Positions 23,641 through 34,716 of a stretch of DNA of 64,000 nucleotides are shown one piece after another; positions within the stretch are counted from its first letter, which is position 1, and each line of letters begins with the position of its first letter. Source of the stretch: Stenogyne calaminthoides. Lineage: Eukaryota > Streptophyta > Magnoliopsida > Lamiales > Lamiaceae. The notes beneath the pieces were generated by a model, which saw only the letters and a program-made list of their open reading frames with translations, searched no databases and was not told the DNA's origin. The position numbers and the translations under genes were made by a program. Location: NCBI GenBank assembly GCA_037126765.1, contig JBBCBC010000002.1, forward strand, positions 20,677,853 through 20,741,852, read 5' to 3'.

Positions 23641-24125
23641 CTGTATTTATATTTTTATTTTATGTTGATCGCCGCCTCAATGGTCAGCTAGATTACTTGT
23701 ATTGAATCATGACCTGAGTTAACAATACTCTACTATCATGTGCATTTGTGAAATGTAAGATTTATTTTTACTTGATATATTGAAGGTAGTGATTGGTTTA
23801 ACCGATAGGTATGAGCTTTCCAGTGATATTCATGAGTTAACCGTGTGGGCTGGCCCTTTTTGTCGTAATGCTGATGAATAGGTGCAGGCGTTTGTGGGCG
23901 TTTAGCTATTTTCAGGTTAACTCATGGACTATGGAATTTCTCAGTAAATGACCCTATCTGTGTTAGTAAAAGTTCCAACAGGATACTATTGGTATATCAA
24001 TTACTATATATATATAATAAAAAAATTCTTAAATTTGAAAACCATTTTAATAATGAATTTTCCACTAAAATTATTGTCTAATTTGAAAATATTTGTTTAA
24101 AATTTTTAGGATATAAATTAATAAA
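23641..24125. other. Viral or unassigned spacer
   Basis: AT-rich sequence without recognised genes. Short plus frames at 24020-24125 (LKFENHFNNEFSTKI-like) might be further pararetroviral coding sequence. The base ATAAA at 24121-24125 is the left TSD of the following array. Confidence 0.35.
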
Positions 24126-25296
24126 TGTTTGTCCCGAAAAATTCCGATTTAAAACTCGTAAAATCTCAGTTGGAGGTGACTTTAAATTTTTTGCTGTGAA
24201 TGTTTGTTATGCAGATTTGCTAAAGTATGTATGACAGTTAATATGAAAGCAAATAAGAACACACATATTTTTATAGTAGTTCGGAGTCCAACTCCTACAT
24301 CCACTCTTCCCTTCATGGGGCACTTCCTTAATCCAAAGGAAACCTTAGTTTACGGTGTTAGGCACACCACCATACAGATATTTAAGGAGATCTCACTCAA
24401 CGGGACTTATCTCCCTCACGGGATCGCCTATAGATGTTTAATGAGTTCTCACTCTCTCGTGTCTTATCTCCCTCACGGGATTGCCTATAGATGTTTAATG
24501 AGTTCTCACTCTCTCGAGACTTATCTCCCTCACGGGATTGCCTATGGGACTTGTTTCCCTCACGGGATCGCCTAACCTCCCTTGCGGGATTGCCTCTAAA
24601 CTACCTCACTTAACCACTAATTCTCTCTCAAGAAAGGGTTTGGGTTTGGTGTTATTTCCAACTAGGTGAGATTTTTTCTTACATTGTTTTAGCCTTTAAG
24701 CTATGGTTGGGAAAATCTCTCTAAGGTTATGATATGACATTTATGCTTAGATATAATGAAGAACACTCTTGGGTAAATTTGGATATTTAATGCTCTGTGT
24801 TCTTGAATTGAGATGCTTGAATATTTGGCTTTAATCTTCACTTTGCAGCATCCTCCATTATCTTCTTTTGAAGTTAGTGCAATGTATTTATAGTGTGGAT
24901 TTGAATATTACCGTTGGAGAGTAAATTCAAATCCATACTAATAATCTTCCATCTTTTATTTGTCCTTTTGCACTGTTGCTTGCATCTTTATATCACATCC
25001 ATATATGTTTTGTCATCTTCTCATTGGCCAGCTTTTTGTGTGTCTAACGGATCCGATCATTTCCCGATTTACAGTCTCATGATTTATGTTCTCACGATTT
25101 ACTCACTGATTATATTATAGTAAGAGATTTATGCTCGTCTGATCTGATCAGCCTCGTCTTATCTTGATGAGTTCCCCCTCAACTTGTTACCCGTAAAAAT
25201 AAAACTAAGTCTAGAAACACAAGCTTTCTATACAACTTAGCATGTCCTATTACAAGGTGTTTTGGCATAATAATCAAAACTAAAATTATCCCAACA

Positions 25297-25541
25297 ATAT
25301 CCCCCGTTTTGATCATGATGCCAAAACTAACTAACAACAAATAACATACGAGAAAAGCGGTGTTAGTTAAACAAGTAAAATGATGAAGAGTATGGTATGC
25401 ATTTAAAAAAATAAGATGATTGTCAACCTCCATGAATTTTATAAATAATATGCATTTTAAACTAAATGGGTTTTAAAAAGATCAGTTCATGTGGTCACAT
25501 TAAAAGATAGTGAACTTTTGAACTCCTGCTCTGATACCAAT
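25297..25541 (-). other. TRIM-like internal segment 1 with PBS and PPT
   Basis: Holds only a minus-strand purine tract at its low end and a minus-strand TGGTATCAGAGC at 25529-25540. The 84-codon minus frame that runs through here is shared in all three internal segments and has no similarity I recognise; it is unlikely to be a gene. Confidence 0.85.
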
Positions 25542-26712
25542 TGTTGGTCCCGAAAAACCCGATTTAAAACTCGTAAAATCTCAGTGGGAGGTGACTTTAA
25601 AATTTTTGCTGCGAATGTGTGTTATAAAGATTTGCTAAAGTATGTATGACAGTTAATATGAAAGCAAATAAGAACACACATATTTTTATAGTAGTTCGGA
25701 GTCCAACTCCTACATCCACTCTTCCCTTCATGGGGCACTTCCTTAATCCAAAGGAAACCTTAGTTTACGGTGTTAGGCACACCATCATACAGATATTTAT
25801 GGAGCTCTCACTCAACGGGACTTATCTCCCTCACGGGATCGCCTATAGATGTTTAATGAGTTCTCACTCTCTCGTGTCTTATCTCCCTCACGGGATTGCC
25901 TATAGATGTTTAATGAGTTCTCACTCTCTCGAGACTTATCTCCCTCACGGGATTGCCTATGGGACTTGTTTCCCTCACGGGATCGCCTAACCTCCCTTGC
26001 GGGATTGCCTCTAAACTACCTCACTTAACCACTAATTCTCTCTCAAGAAAGGGTTTGGGTTTGGTGTTATTTCCAACTAGGTGAGATTTTTTCTTACATT
26101 GTTTTAGCCTTTAAGCTATGGTTGGGAAAATCTCTCTAAGGTTATGATATGACATTTATGCTTAGATATAATGAAGAACACTCTTGGGTAAATTTGGATA
26201 TTTAATGCTCTGTGTTCTTGAATTGAGATGCTTGAATATTTGGCTTTAATCTTCACTTTGCAGCATCCTCCATTATCTTCTTTTGAAGTTAGTGCAATGT
26301 ATTTATAGTGTGGATTTGAATATTACCGTTGGAGAGTAAATTCAAATCCATACTAATAATCTTCCATCTTTTATTTGTCCTTTTGCACTGTTGCTTGCAT
26401 CTTTATATCACATCCATATATGTTTTGTCATCTTCTCATTGGCCAGCTTTTTGTGTGTCTAACGGATCTGATCAGCTCGCCTGATTTCTGGTCTGCTGAT
26501 TTATGTTCTGCTGATTTCTGTTCTGCTGATTATAGTAAGCAGATTTATGCTCGTCTGATCTGATCAGCCTCGTCTTATCTTGATGAGTTCCCCCTCAACT
26601 TGTTACCCGTAAAAATAAAACTAAGTCTAGAAACACAAGCTTTCTATACAACTTAGCATGTCCTATTACAAGGTGTTTTGGCATAATAATCAAAACTAAA
26701 ATTATCCCAACA

Positions 26713-26957
26713 ATATCCCCCGTTTTGATCATGATGCCAAAACTAACTAACAACAAATAACATACGAGAAAAGCAGTGTTAGTTAAACAAGTGAAATGAT
26801 GAAGAGTATGGTATGCATTTAAAAAAATAAGATGATTGTCAACCTCCATGAATTTTATAAATAATATGCATTTTAAACTAAATGGGTTTTAAAAAGATCA
26901 GTTCATGTGGTCACATTAAAAGATAGTGAACTTTTGAACTCCTGCTCTGATACCAAT
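26713..26957 (-). other. TRIM-like internal segment 2 with PBS and PPT
   Basis: Almost identical to segments 1 and 3 (same 245-bp length). Primer site TGGTATCAGAGC on the minus strand adjacent to LTR3. Confidence 0.85.
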
Positions 26958-28131
26958 TGTTGGTCCCGAAAAACCCGATTTAAAACTCGTAAAATCTCAG
27001 TGGGAGGTGACTTTAAAATTTTTGCTGCGAATGTGTGTTATAAAGATTTGCTAAAGTATGTATGACAGTTAATATGAAAGCAAATAAGAACACACATATT
27101 TTTATAGTAGTTCGGGAGTCCAACTCCTACATCCACTCTTCCCTTCATGGGGCACTTCCTTAATCCAAAGGAAACCTTAGTTTACGGTGTTAGGCACACC
27201 ATCATACAGATATTTATGGAGCTCTCACTCAACGGGACTTATCTCCCTCACGGGATCGCCTATAGATGTTTAATGAGTTCTCACTCTCTCGGGACTTATC
27301 TTCCTTACGGGATTGCCTATAGATGTTTAATGAGTTCTCACTCTCTCGGGGGACATATCTCCCTCACGGGATTGCCTACGGGACTTATCTCTCTCACGGG
27401 ATCGCCTAATCTCCCTTGCGGGATTGCCTCTTAACTACCTCACTTAACCACTAATTCTCTCTCAAGAAAGAGTTTGGGTTTGGTGTTATTTCCAACTAGG
27501 TGATATTTTCCCTTACATTGTTTTGGCTTTTAAGCTAAGGTTGGGAAAATATCTCTAAGCTTATGATATGACATTTATGCTTAGATATAATGAAGAACAT
27601 TCTTGGGTAAATTTGGATATTTAATGTTCTATGTTCTTGAATGGAGATGCTTGAATATTTGGCTTTAATCTTCACTTTACAGCATCCTCCATTATCTTCT
27701 TTTGAAGTTAGTGCAATGTATTTATAGTGTGGACTTGAATATTACCGTTGGAGAGTAAATTCAAATCCATACTAATAATCTTCCATCTTTTATTTGTCCT
27801 TTTGCACTGTTGCTTGCATCTTTATATCACATCCATATATGTTTTGCCATCTTCTCATTGGCCAGCTTTTTGTGTGTCTAACGGATCTGATCAGCTCGCC
27901 TGATTTCTGGTCTGCTGATTTATGTTCTGCTGATTTCTGTTCTGCTGATTATAGTAAGCAGATTTATGCTCGTCTGATCTGATCAGCCTCGTCTTATCTT
28001 GATGAGTTCCCCCTCAACTTGTTACCCGTAAAAATAAAACTAAGTCTAGAAACACAAGCTTTCTATACAACTTAGCATGTCCTATTACAAGGTGTTTTGG
28101 CATAATAATCAAAACTAAAATTATCCCAACA

Positions 28132-28376
28132 ATATCCCCCGTTTTGATCATGATGCCAAAACTAACTAACAACAAATAACATACGAGAAAAGCAGTGTTA
28201 GTTAAACAAGTGAAATGATGAAGAGTATGGTATGCATTTAAAAAAATAAGATGATTGTCAACCTCCATGAATTTTATAAATAATATGCATTTTAAACTAA
28301 ATGGGTTTTAAAAAGATCAGTTCATGTGGTCACATTAAAAGATAGTGAACTTTTGAACTCCTGCTCTGATACCAAT
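28132..28376 (-). other. TRIM-like internal segment 3 with PBS and PPT
   Basis: Same length and layout as segments 1 and 2. Primer site on the minus strand next to LTR4. Confidence 0.85.
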
Positions 28377-29315
28377 TGTTGGTCCCGAAAAACCCGATTT
28401 AAAACTCGTAAAATCTCAGTGGGAGGTGACTTTAAAATTTTTGCTGCGAATGTGTGTTATAAAGATTTGCTAAAGTATGTATGACAGTTAATATGAAAGC
28501 AAATAAGAACAAACATTTTTTTATAGTGGTTCGGAGTCCAACTCCTACATCCACTCTTCCCTTCATGGGGCACTTCCTTAATCCAAAGGAAACCTTAGTT
28601 TACGGTGTTAGGCACACCATCATACAGATATTTATGGAGCTCTCACTCAACGGGACTTATCTCCCTCACGGGATCGCCTATAGATGTTTAATGAGTTCTC
28701 ACTCTCTCGGGACTTATCTTCCTTACGGGATTGCCTATAGATGTTTAATGAGTTCTCACTCTCTCGGGACATATCTCCCTCACGGGATTGCCTACGGGAC
28801 TTATCTCTCTCACGGGATCGCCTAATCTCCCTTGCGGGATTGCCTCTTAACTACCTCACTTAACCACTAATTCTCTCTCAAGAAAGAGTTTGGGTTTGGT
28901 GTTATTTCCAACTAGGTGATATTTTCCCTTACATTGTTTTGGCTTTTAAGCTAAGGTTGGGAAAATATCTCTAAGCTTATGATATGACATTTATGCTTAG
29001 ATATAATGAAGAACATTCTTGGGTAAATTTGGATATTTAATGTTCTATGTTCTTGAATGGAGATGCTTGAATATTTGGCTTTAATCTTCACTTTACAGCA
29101 TCCTCCATTATCTTCTTTTGAAGTTAGTGCAATGTATTTATAGTGTGGACTTGAATATTACCGTTGGAGAGTAAATTCAAATCCATACTAATAATCTTCC
29201 AGCTTTTCTTTGTCATTTTGCACTGTTGCTTGCAGCTTTATGTCACATCCATATATGTGTTATCATCTTCTCATTGGCCAGCTTTTTGTGTGTATAACGG
29301 ATCTGATCAGCTCGC

Positions 29316-29575
29316 CTGATTTCTGGTCTACTGAAATATGTTCTGCTGATTTCTGGTCTGCTGAAATCTGATCTACTGAAATTTGGTCTGTTGATTTCTT
29401 GTCTGCTGATTTCTGATCTGCTGATTTCTGATCTGCTGAAATCTGATCTGCTGATTTCTAATCTGCTGATTTATGATCTGCTGATTTTTGATCTGCTGAA
29501 ATCTGATATGCTGAAATCTGGTATGCTGATTTCTGGTCTGCAGATTTCTGGTATGCAGATTTATGCTCGCCTGAT
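29316..29575. repeat. 15-bp minisatellite inside LTR4
   Basis: About 16 units of a 15-bp repeat of the type CTGATCTGCTGATTT/CTGATCTGCTGAAAT. LTR2 and LTR3 have only three or four units at the same place, and LTR1 has a diverged version. The five-residue periodic peptide it would encode is a by-product of the repeat. Confidence 0.85.
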
Positions 29576-29640
29576 CTGATCAGCCTCGTCTTCTCTTGAT
29601 GAGTTCTCCCTCAACTTGTTACCTGTAAAAATAAAACTAA

Positions 29641-29758
29641 GGGTGTGTTTTGAAACACTTAAACCAGCTTCCAGAAGTACTTATTTTCAAAAGTTGTGAG
29701 AGGGAGCTTTGAAAATAAGTGCTTCTGGAAGTTGTTTTAAGTGTTTCAAAACACCCCT
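29641..29758. mobile_element. Tourist-like MITE in LTR4
   Basis: 118-bp palindromic element with ends GGGTGTGTTTTGAAACACTT and AAGTGTTTCAAAACACCCCT and a 3-bp TSD TAA (29638-29640, 29759-29761). LTR1-3 show the empty site (AAAACTAAGTCTAG). A TAA target duplication and GGGTGTG ends point to the PIF/Harbinger (Tourist) group. No coding capacity. Confidence 0.9.
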
Positions 29759-29876
29759 TAAGTCTAGAAACACAAGCTTTCTATACAACTTAGCTTGTCC
29801 TATTATAAGGTGTTTTGGCATAATAATCAAAACTAAAATTATCCCAACAATAAATATTTGATAACTATTGGAATAC

Positions 29877-30305
29877 TTTTTTTTTGAAACCCAAAGAAGA
29901 TTACATGCAACGAGTGCAAATGTCGAGAAGACCATCCACAGTATTTGGAGGCTCGACCAAACAATACGGACTCTCATAGGAGAGAGACGTTTGTGTCGTA
30001 TAATGTGCCACCACATTGGCATTTAGACTAACCCATTCAACTTTGTACTCGACATTGTCCGCAAGAATGTTTCTACCATCCAAAATCAATTCCCCAAATG
30101 GAGAGGCATCTGGTTTAGACGAATGGAGGGCATCTCTAACAACTTGAGCATCAGTTTCCACAACCACATAAGTGGTGCCCATCTGTACAGCCCAAGAGAA
30201 GGACTCATAGACACCCCAAGCTTCACCTTCTCGAACATCCATGAGACCTTCCTGATATTGCGTGCGGTTCATGATACAAACACCCCCATAGTCCCGAAGT
30301 ACTAG
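29877..30305 (-). pseudogene. LINE RNase H domain and poly(A) end
   Basis: The plus-strand T run at 29877-29886 is the poly(A) tail of a minus-strand LINE. Minus frames from 30272 to 29901 encode VVVETDAQVVRDALHSS and VEWVSLNANVVAHYTTQ, a plant RNase H-like domain of the type found at the C-terminus of many plant L1 LINEs. The frame is shifted near the end. Confidence 0.8.
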
Positions 30306-30752
30306 TCAGATTATCGTCTGCATTGTCCCCGAAGAAGGCTGCATCGACGTTAATCTTAACAAAGTAGTGCCTTCGGAGGATGCCAAAGTATGCATTGAGA
30401 TGCCTTCTTCGCCGAACGTGGATGAACTCGGACCTCCTTTCACTCCGACAGGAAGTTGGTCAGAGCAAACACTACTTGGGTTGCACTCGATGATTTCCCA
30501 TCCCAAACCACCTAATTTTTGCGGTGCCAGATAGCCCAAACAATCGACATGGCTCACTCTGCTTCACCCATATCAAAGTCACAAAGGACACGCATGAATA
30601 ATTCCCCATGGTTTTTGACCTCATAACACATCCTGCCTATCTTTGCCCATAGGCCCCCCACCTCCCAGCATCTGACCGAGAATCTGCAGTCAACAAAAAA
30701 GTGTCAGATAGATTCCCCCATATACGAACCCTCATAGACCGGACAAGCCAAA
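30306..30752 (-). pseudogene. LINE linker and zinc-binding region, degraded
   Basis: Minus-strand frames are short and broken (an 83-codon piece at 30306-30557). Position between the RT C-terminal domain and RNase H suggests the zf-RVT region plus linker, but only small pieces such as CPVYEGSYMG near 30730 can be read. Confidence 0.5.
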
Positions 30753-31445
30753 CTAACTCCCGGATACCAGTGGCAGAGCTTGGCCCGAACTACTAACCAA
30801 CCTTTGCATAATCTCCAGTAAAAATGACTTAATCCGTGGGGGGACTTTCATCTTCCATAACGTGTTCCAGTTCATATTTCCTACACTCGGAACATCATTT
30901 ATCAGCTTCATAACCAATTGATAGGCCGACTTCACACTATAATTATCATTTGGTGCAAAGTGCCAAATTTGAGAGTCGAGAACCCCGCTTGGATTCGGTG
31001 TAGTACGGAGGATACGTGACACGTCCTTCTCTGAGAAAACCTCCAAAATCAACTCCACATCCCAACTTCTAGTGTCTGGAAGATAGAAGTCTTTAATACG
31101 CATATCGTCGAACCCCGGGACCACTGGAGTAGCAATACTGAAAGAGTTGTCGTCATTCACCCAAGGGTCCGACCACATACGTACACTGCCCCCGTCCCCA
31201 ATTTTCCACCTAGTTCTCCATCGAACAAGATCCCTCACTGTATGAATACCTCTCAAGGTATAACTGGGACAATTTTCGAGAGGAGCATAAAAGAAATCGT
31301 TTCTTGGAAAATATTTAGCCTTAAGAATCCTGCTATGGAGGGATTGAGGATTTTTTTGGATACGCCACCCTAGCTTTCCGAGCATGGAGATATTGAAGAT
31401 GTGGAGGTTCCTAAATCCCATACCACCAGTCATTCTTTTGCTCAC
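30753..31445 (-). pseudogene. LINE RT C-terminal part
   Basis: An open minus frame of about 230 codons contains GGMGFRNLHIFNISMLGKLG, LHSRILKAKYFPRNDF, VRWRTRWKIGDGGSVRMWSD and YSVKSAYQLVMK. These are hallmark stretches of the C-terminal region of plant non-LTR retrotransposon RT proteins. It is separated from the RT core by a frameshift near 31430. Confidence 0.88.
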
Positions 31446-32867
31446 TCAGCAAATCCCAACATTCCCATTTCACACCCTTCTTTGGGTCCATCCAGTGACC
31501 CCACCAAAAGGAATTCAACATTTTATGAAGTCCGTCTAATAAATAATTAGGAAAAAGAAACATACTCATACAGTAAGCTGGGATTGCCTGGACCGCCGTT
31601 TTAATTAAAACCTCCTTCCCAACTTTGGACAGTTTTTTATTTTGCCAACCTTGAAGTCTGTCCCATAATCGGTCCTGAATGTACCGAAAAATGTCGACCT
31701 TCGACCTCTCAATGAGGGATGGCAAGCCAAGGTATTTACTGGTATTGAGACCCGCCATGACACCCATGATATTCTTTATCTCCTCTCTCAAATTCAACTT
31801 GACGTTTTCACTGAAAAAGACCCCGTACTTTGAATAATTGATAGCTCGTTCATAAAGATCCAATGAATCCTTTAAGACCCCACATTCTTCACGTGAAGCC
31901 TTGTAAAAGAGTAGACTATCGTCCGTATATAATAGATGGGCCACCGAAGGTGCCCTCCTACTAACTGAATACTCATGCAACCTTCCACGTCTATTCTGCC
32001 GCCGAAGGAGGCTCGAGAGACCCTCGGCACAAATAATAAAAAAGATATGGTGATAGTGGGTCACCCTACCGAAGCCCCCGGTCCAGTGTAATAGGACCAA
32101 TAATGCGGACATTCACTGCAAAAGAGTATGTCACTGTCTAAACACACATATTCATCCAATTCACCCATCTATCCGAAAACCCCATCTTTAGGAGCACTTC
32201 ATTCAAATATCTCCAATCCACCACATCTCACTTCTTCCCTTTCCTTATATTCCGCATTGAGTGAATGGTCTCGAAAGCAATGAGGACATTATCTCGAATT
32301 AAGCGTCCAAAAACAAAGGCCGAGTTGGGACTCATCAATGAGCCCTGGGAGGACTCTTTTAATCCGATTACATAAGACTTTTGAAACTATCTGATAAACC
32401 ACATTGCAAAGTGAGATAGGACGCAAGTCTTTAACAGATTGAGGGTTTTCAACTTTCGGAATTAACACCATTGTAGTTTCATTTAGCTTTGCTGGAAACC
32501 ACCCTTTCTCAAGCCATTGAGTGCATGTTCTCATGATTTCTGGCCCGACAATATTCCAGAACCTTTTGTAGAAACCCCAGTTAAAACCTTTCGGCCCAGG
32601 AGACTTTTCTTTGTGCATTTGAAAAACTGTAGTTCAGAACTCGTTCGGCTCAAAAGATCCTCCAAGCAATGCGTTATCAGCCTCCGAGACGCTGCCCCAA
32701 ATATGGTCTGTAACATGCTCAATGTCGACAAGGCTCTCCGTGGGGGTAAACAAGTTATTAAAATAGGATAACACAATGCCCTCCAAACCATGTGCATCCG
32801 TCGTCCAGGTTCCCCCCTCGTCATACAACCCTGAAATTTTGTTCCGCTTCTTTCGGGATGAGGTCAT
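31411..32867 (-). pseudogene. LINE reverse transcriptase core
   Basis: Minus frames at 32289-32618 encode KSPGPKGFNWGFYKRFWN and TMVLIPKVENPQSVKDLRPI, the RT finger/palm start of plant L1 elements. At 31411-32112 come LLYTDDSLLFYKA (catalytic YxDD, here YTDD), KYLGLPSL and GWQNKKLSKVGKEVLIK. The palm motif between them (32112-32289) is readable only in another frame. The 5' end (endonuclease and ORF1) is absent; the element is truncated near 32870. Product non-functional. Confidence 0.88.
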
Positions 32868-32879
32868 TTGATGAAAGAA

Positions 32880-32980
32880 TCCAAAAAAGTAAAAAGGTCC
32901 ACCAACTAATATTTAATACAATTCCTTAAACCATTCAACCAAAACAAATGAGACAATTACAATGGGACAGAGGGAATATT
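32880..32980. mobile_element. Stowaway-like MITE end
   Basis: ATGGGACAGAGGGAATATTA at 32962-32981 matches the terminal sequence of plant Stowaway MITEs (inverse of TACTCCCTCCGTCCC). The opposite end is not recognisable, so this is a fragment or strongly diverged copy next to the LINE truncation point. Confidence 0.5.
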
Positions 32981-33199
32981 AATTTTTTGCAAACACTATC
33001 CACTTTTTTCTTTTATTTTTTTTCAAATACTATGAACTTCTATTATTAATCAATTTTCACATAATCACTAATTTTAATCAATTTTTCAAAAGCTGAAATT
33101 TTTGCAAACATCCTCATATTCTACTCCAAAATTATTTGCTGAAAGTAAATAATATCTATTTTTTATTTAACGTATTAGATAAAGACTAAGTCTAATTGT
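32981..33199. other. AT-rich spacer
   Basis: No gene or element ends seen. Long T and A runs. Confidence 0.5.
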
Positions 33200-33204
33200 A
33201 TGAA

Positions 33205-33392
33205 TCAGGTGTGTCGTACACTTCATAATGTACTTTAGAATTATGCAATTTACTGCACTGGAACATGCAATTTGTATACACTGAATCGTATAATTATTAA
33301 TATGAAAAATAAATTGCATATATTTCAGTGCAATAAATTGCATGATTTTAAAATATATTATGAAGAGCACGGGGCACCAAGTGCACATGAGC
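33205..33392. mobile_element. Palindromic MITE-like element 1
   Basis: The left half (CACTTCATAATGTACTTTAG, then ATTATGCAATTTACTGCACT) is the imperfect inverse of the right half (CAGTGCAATAAATTGCATGA). It would fold into a nearly complete hairpin of about 190 bases. No coding capacity. Confidence 0.75.
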
Positions 33393-33542
33393 CCACTGAT
33401 GAATTATAGGACAAATTTAATTAAATGCATCTTTGTGCATTTATCCATCAATTATTACTTTCTTTTACTTTATAATTACTTAATTGATAAATTTTGGCGT
33501 ATAAAAAAATTTCAGAAAAAAATTATAGTTGCGACATTTTAG

Positions 33543-33745
33543 AGAATATGGTGCATTCTAGAGTGTATTTTAAATTTATATAATTTATTACATTGAAACA
33601 TACTATTATATTGAATTATGTAACTTGTGAATTTGTATTCCGAATTCAAGTTACACATTTTAATGTAATAAGTTGTGTTTTTCAATATAATAAATTGTAT
33701 ATTTTTAAATATACTAAAAAATGTATCGTGCACCTAATGCATACA
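33543..33745. mobile_element. Palindromic MITE-like element 2
   Basis: A second palindrome related to the first: left GTGCATTCTAGAGTGTATTT and AATTTATTACATTGAAACA, right TTTCAATATAATAAATTGT and GTATCGTGCAC. It lies about 150 bp from element 1 and shares the ATTACATTGAA/ATTGCACTGAA type core. Confidence 0.7.
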
Positions 33746-34111
33746 AGATCTAATGCATGCAAGATGATCTAGTGTAAATGGAGAATATAAAAATGATGGT
33801 TTTGGTGATACGTGAGTTAAGCAATAGCTCTTAATGATAGTAGATAATGATGGGTGTTTATTCAGTGCTAAAACATCACTCACGTGCATTCTTTTTAATC
33901 ATAGTGACAGTGTCATCCTCATCAATTTTCTCTCTGTCTCAAACTCCTCTCGAATATATTTTACAAATAATTGGTTTTTAATTTCTCTCAATTTTCAGTT
34001 GGACACAAATATATTGTGTTTTCTTTTGGGTTAATTGCCTAAAATTTTACAAACTTTAGGGTTTATCAATTATAATATATCTATTTAAATTATGTAATTA
34101 TTTGTAGCAAT
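33746..34111. other. AT-rich spacer before Copia-4
   Basis: No gene found. GGTTAATTGCCTAAAATTTT near 34028 is a common plant repeat end. TSD TATCT of Copia-4 is at 34112-34116. Confidence 0.5.
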
Positions 34112-34116
34112 TATCT

Positions 34117-34683
34117 TGTGGAGTCAAGTGGTGTTAGATGTTCAAACTAATACATTTGGGTATGCTAATTCAGGAACCGGTCTTATTTCCTTCAGAACCG
34201 GACTTAGCCGAAGAACCTAGTGCTTAGTTTCTAAACCGGCTTTGAGCCGATAACTAACTGAAATCAAGTTAGTTATTCACTTTCGCTACATATCTTCAGC
34301 GCACGGTTCCAAGGCAAAATCGAGGCGGTTTCAACAACGAGTTTGTTATACTTTGTTAGGGGTTTGCATCTATACATTACGGGATTGTCAATTATCATCT
34401 TAATTGGGGATTATTCTGGGTAGTTCATATTCGTTTGAGAGAGTTAGGGTTCTTGAGAGTTCTCGTCAATTCGTTTGGATTCTCGTTAAACTGATGGTTG
34501 TAACTATACTGGATTGAGTCATTGTTGATAGTAGAGAGTGCTATGATCCCGTGGACGTAGATTTTACAACCGAACCACATAAATCGTCGTTGATGTTCTT
34601 ATTTTGAGATTTCGATTTCATTCATTTTGTGTGTTTCATTTTCTGAGCTTGAATCTTGTGATTAAATTCGACATTGATTAACA
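34117..34683 (+). mobile_element. Copia-4 5' LTR
   Basis: 567 bp, TGTGGAGTC to GATTAACA, matching the 3' LTR. TSD TATCT precedes it at 34112. It holds the conserved GTGGACGTAG...CCGAACCAC block at 34551-34578. Confidence 0.93.
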
Positions 34684-34716
34684 AGTTGTGCCGTCTGTGG
34701 GAAGCTTGGGAGAAAA

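Larger units (their letters stand above)
24126..29849 (-). mobile_element. Tandem array of four LTRs and three short internal domains
   Basis: Order on the plus strand: LTR1 24126-25296, internal 25297-25541, LTR2 25542-26712, internal 26713-26957, LTR3 26958-28131, internal 28132-28376, LTR4 28377-29849. Each 245-bp internal segment has, read on the minus strand, a primer site TGGTATCAGAGC next to the higher-coordinate LTR and a purine tract AAAACGGGGGATAT before the lower-coordinate LTR. Outer ends TGTTTGTCCC and TCCCAACA are flanked by TSD ATAAA (24121-24125, 29850-29854). No coding capacity, so a non-autonomous, TRIM-like derivative of family A. Confidence 0.93.

Noticed and set aside
25179..28268. 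Three identical 84-codon minus frames
   Set aside because: They span the LTR end and the 245-bp internal segment, covering the purine tract; chance frames copied with the array.
24204..28825. Open frames encoding repeated LPHGIAYRCLMSSHSL peptides
   Set aside because: They translate the tandem repeats of the family-A LTRs, recur in every copy and have no protein features.
29391..29579. Leucine-rich five-residue repeat peptide
   Set aside because: It is the translation of the 15-bp minisatellite in LTR4.
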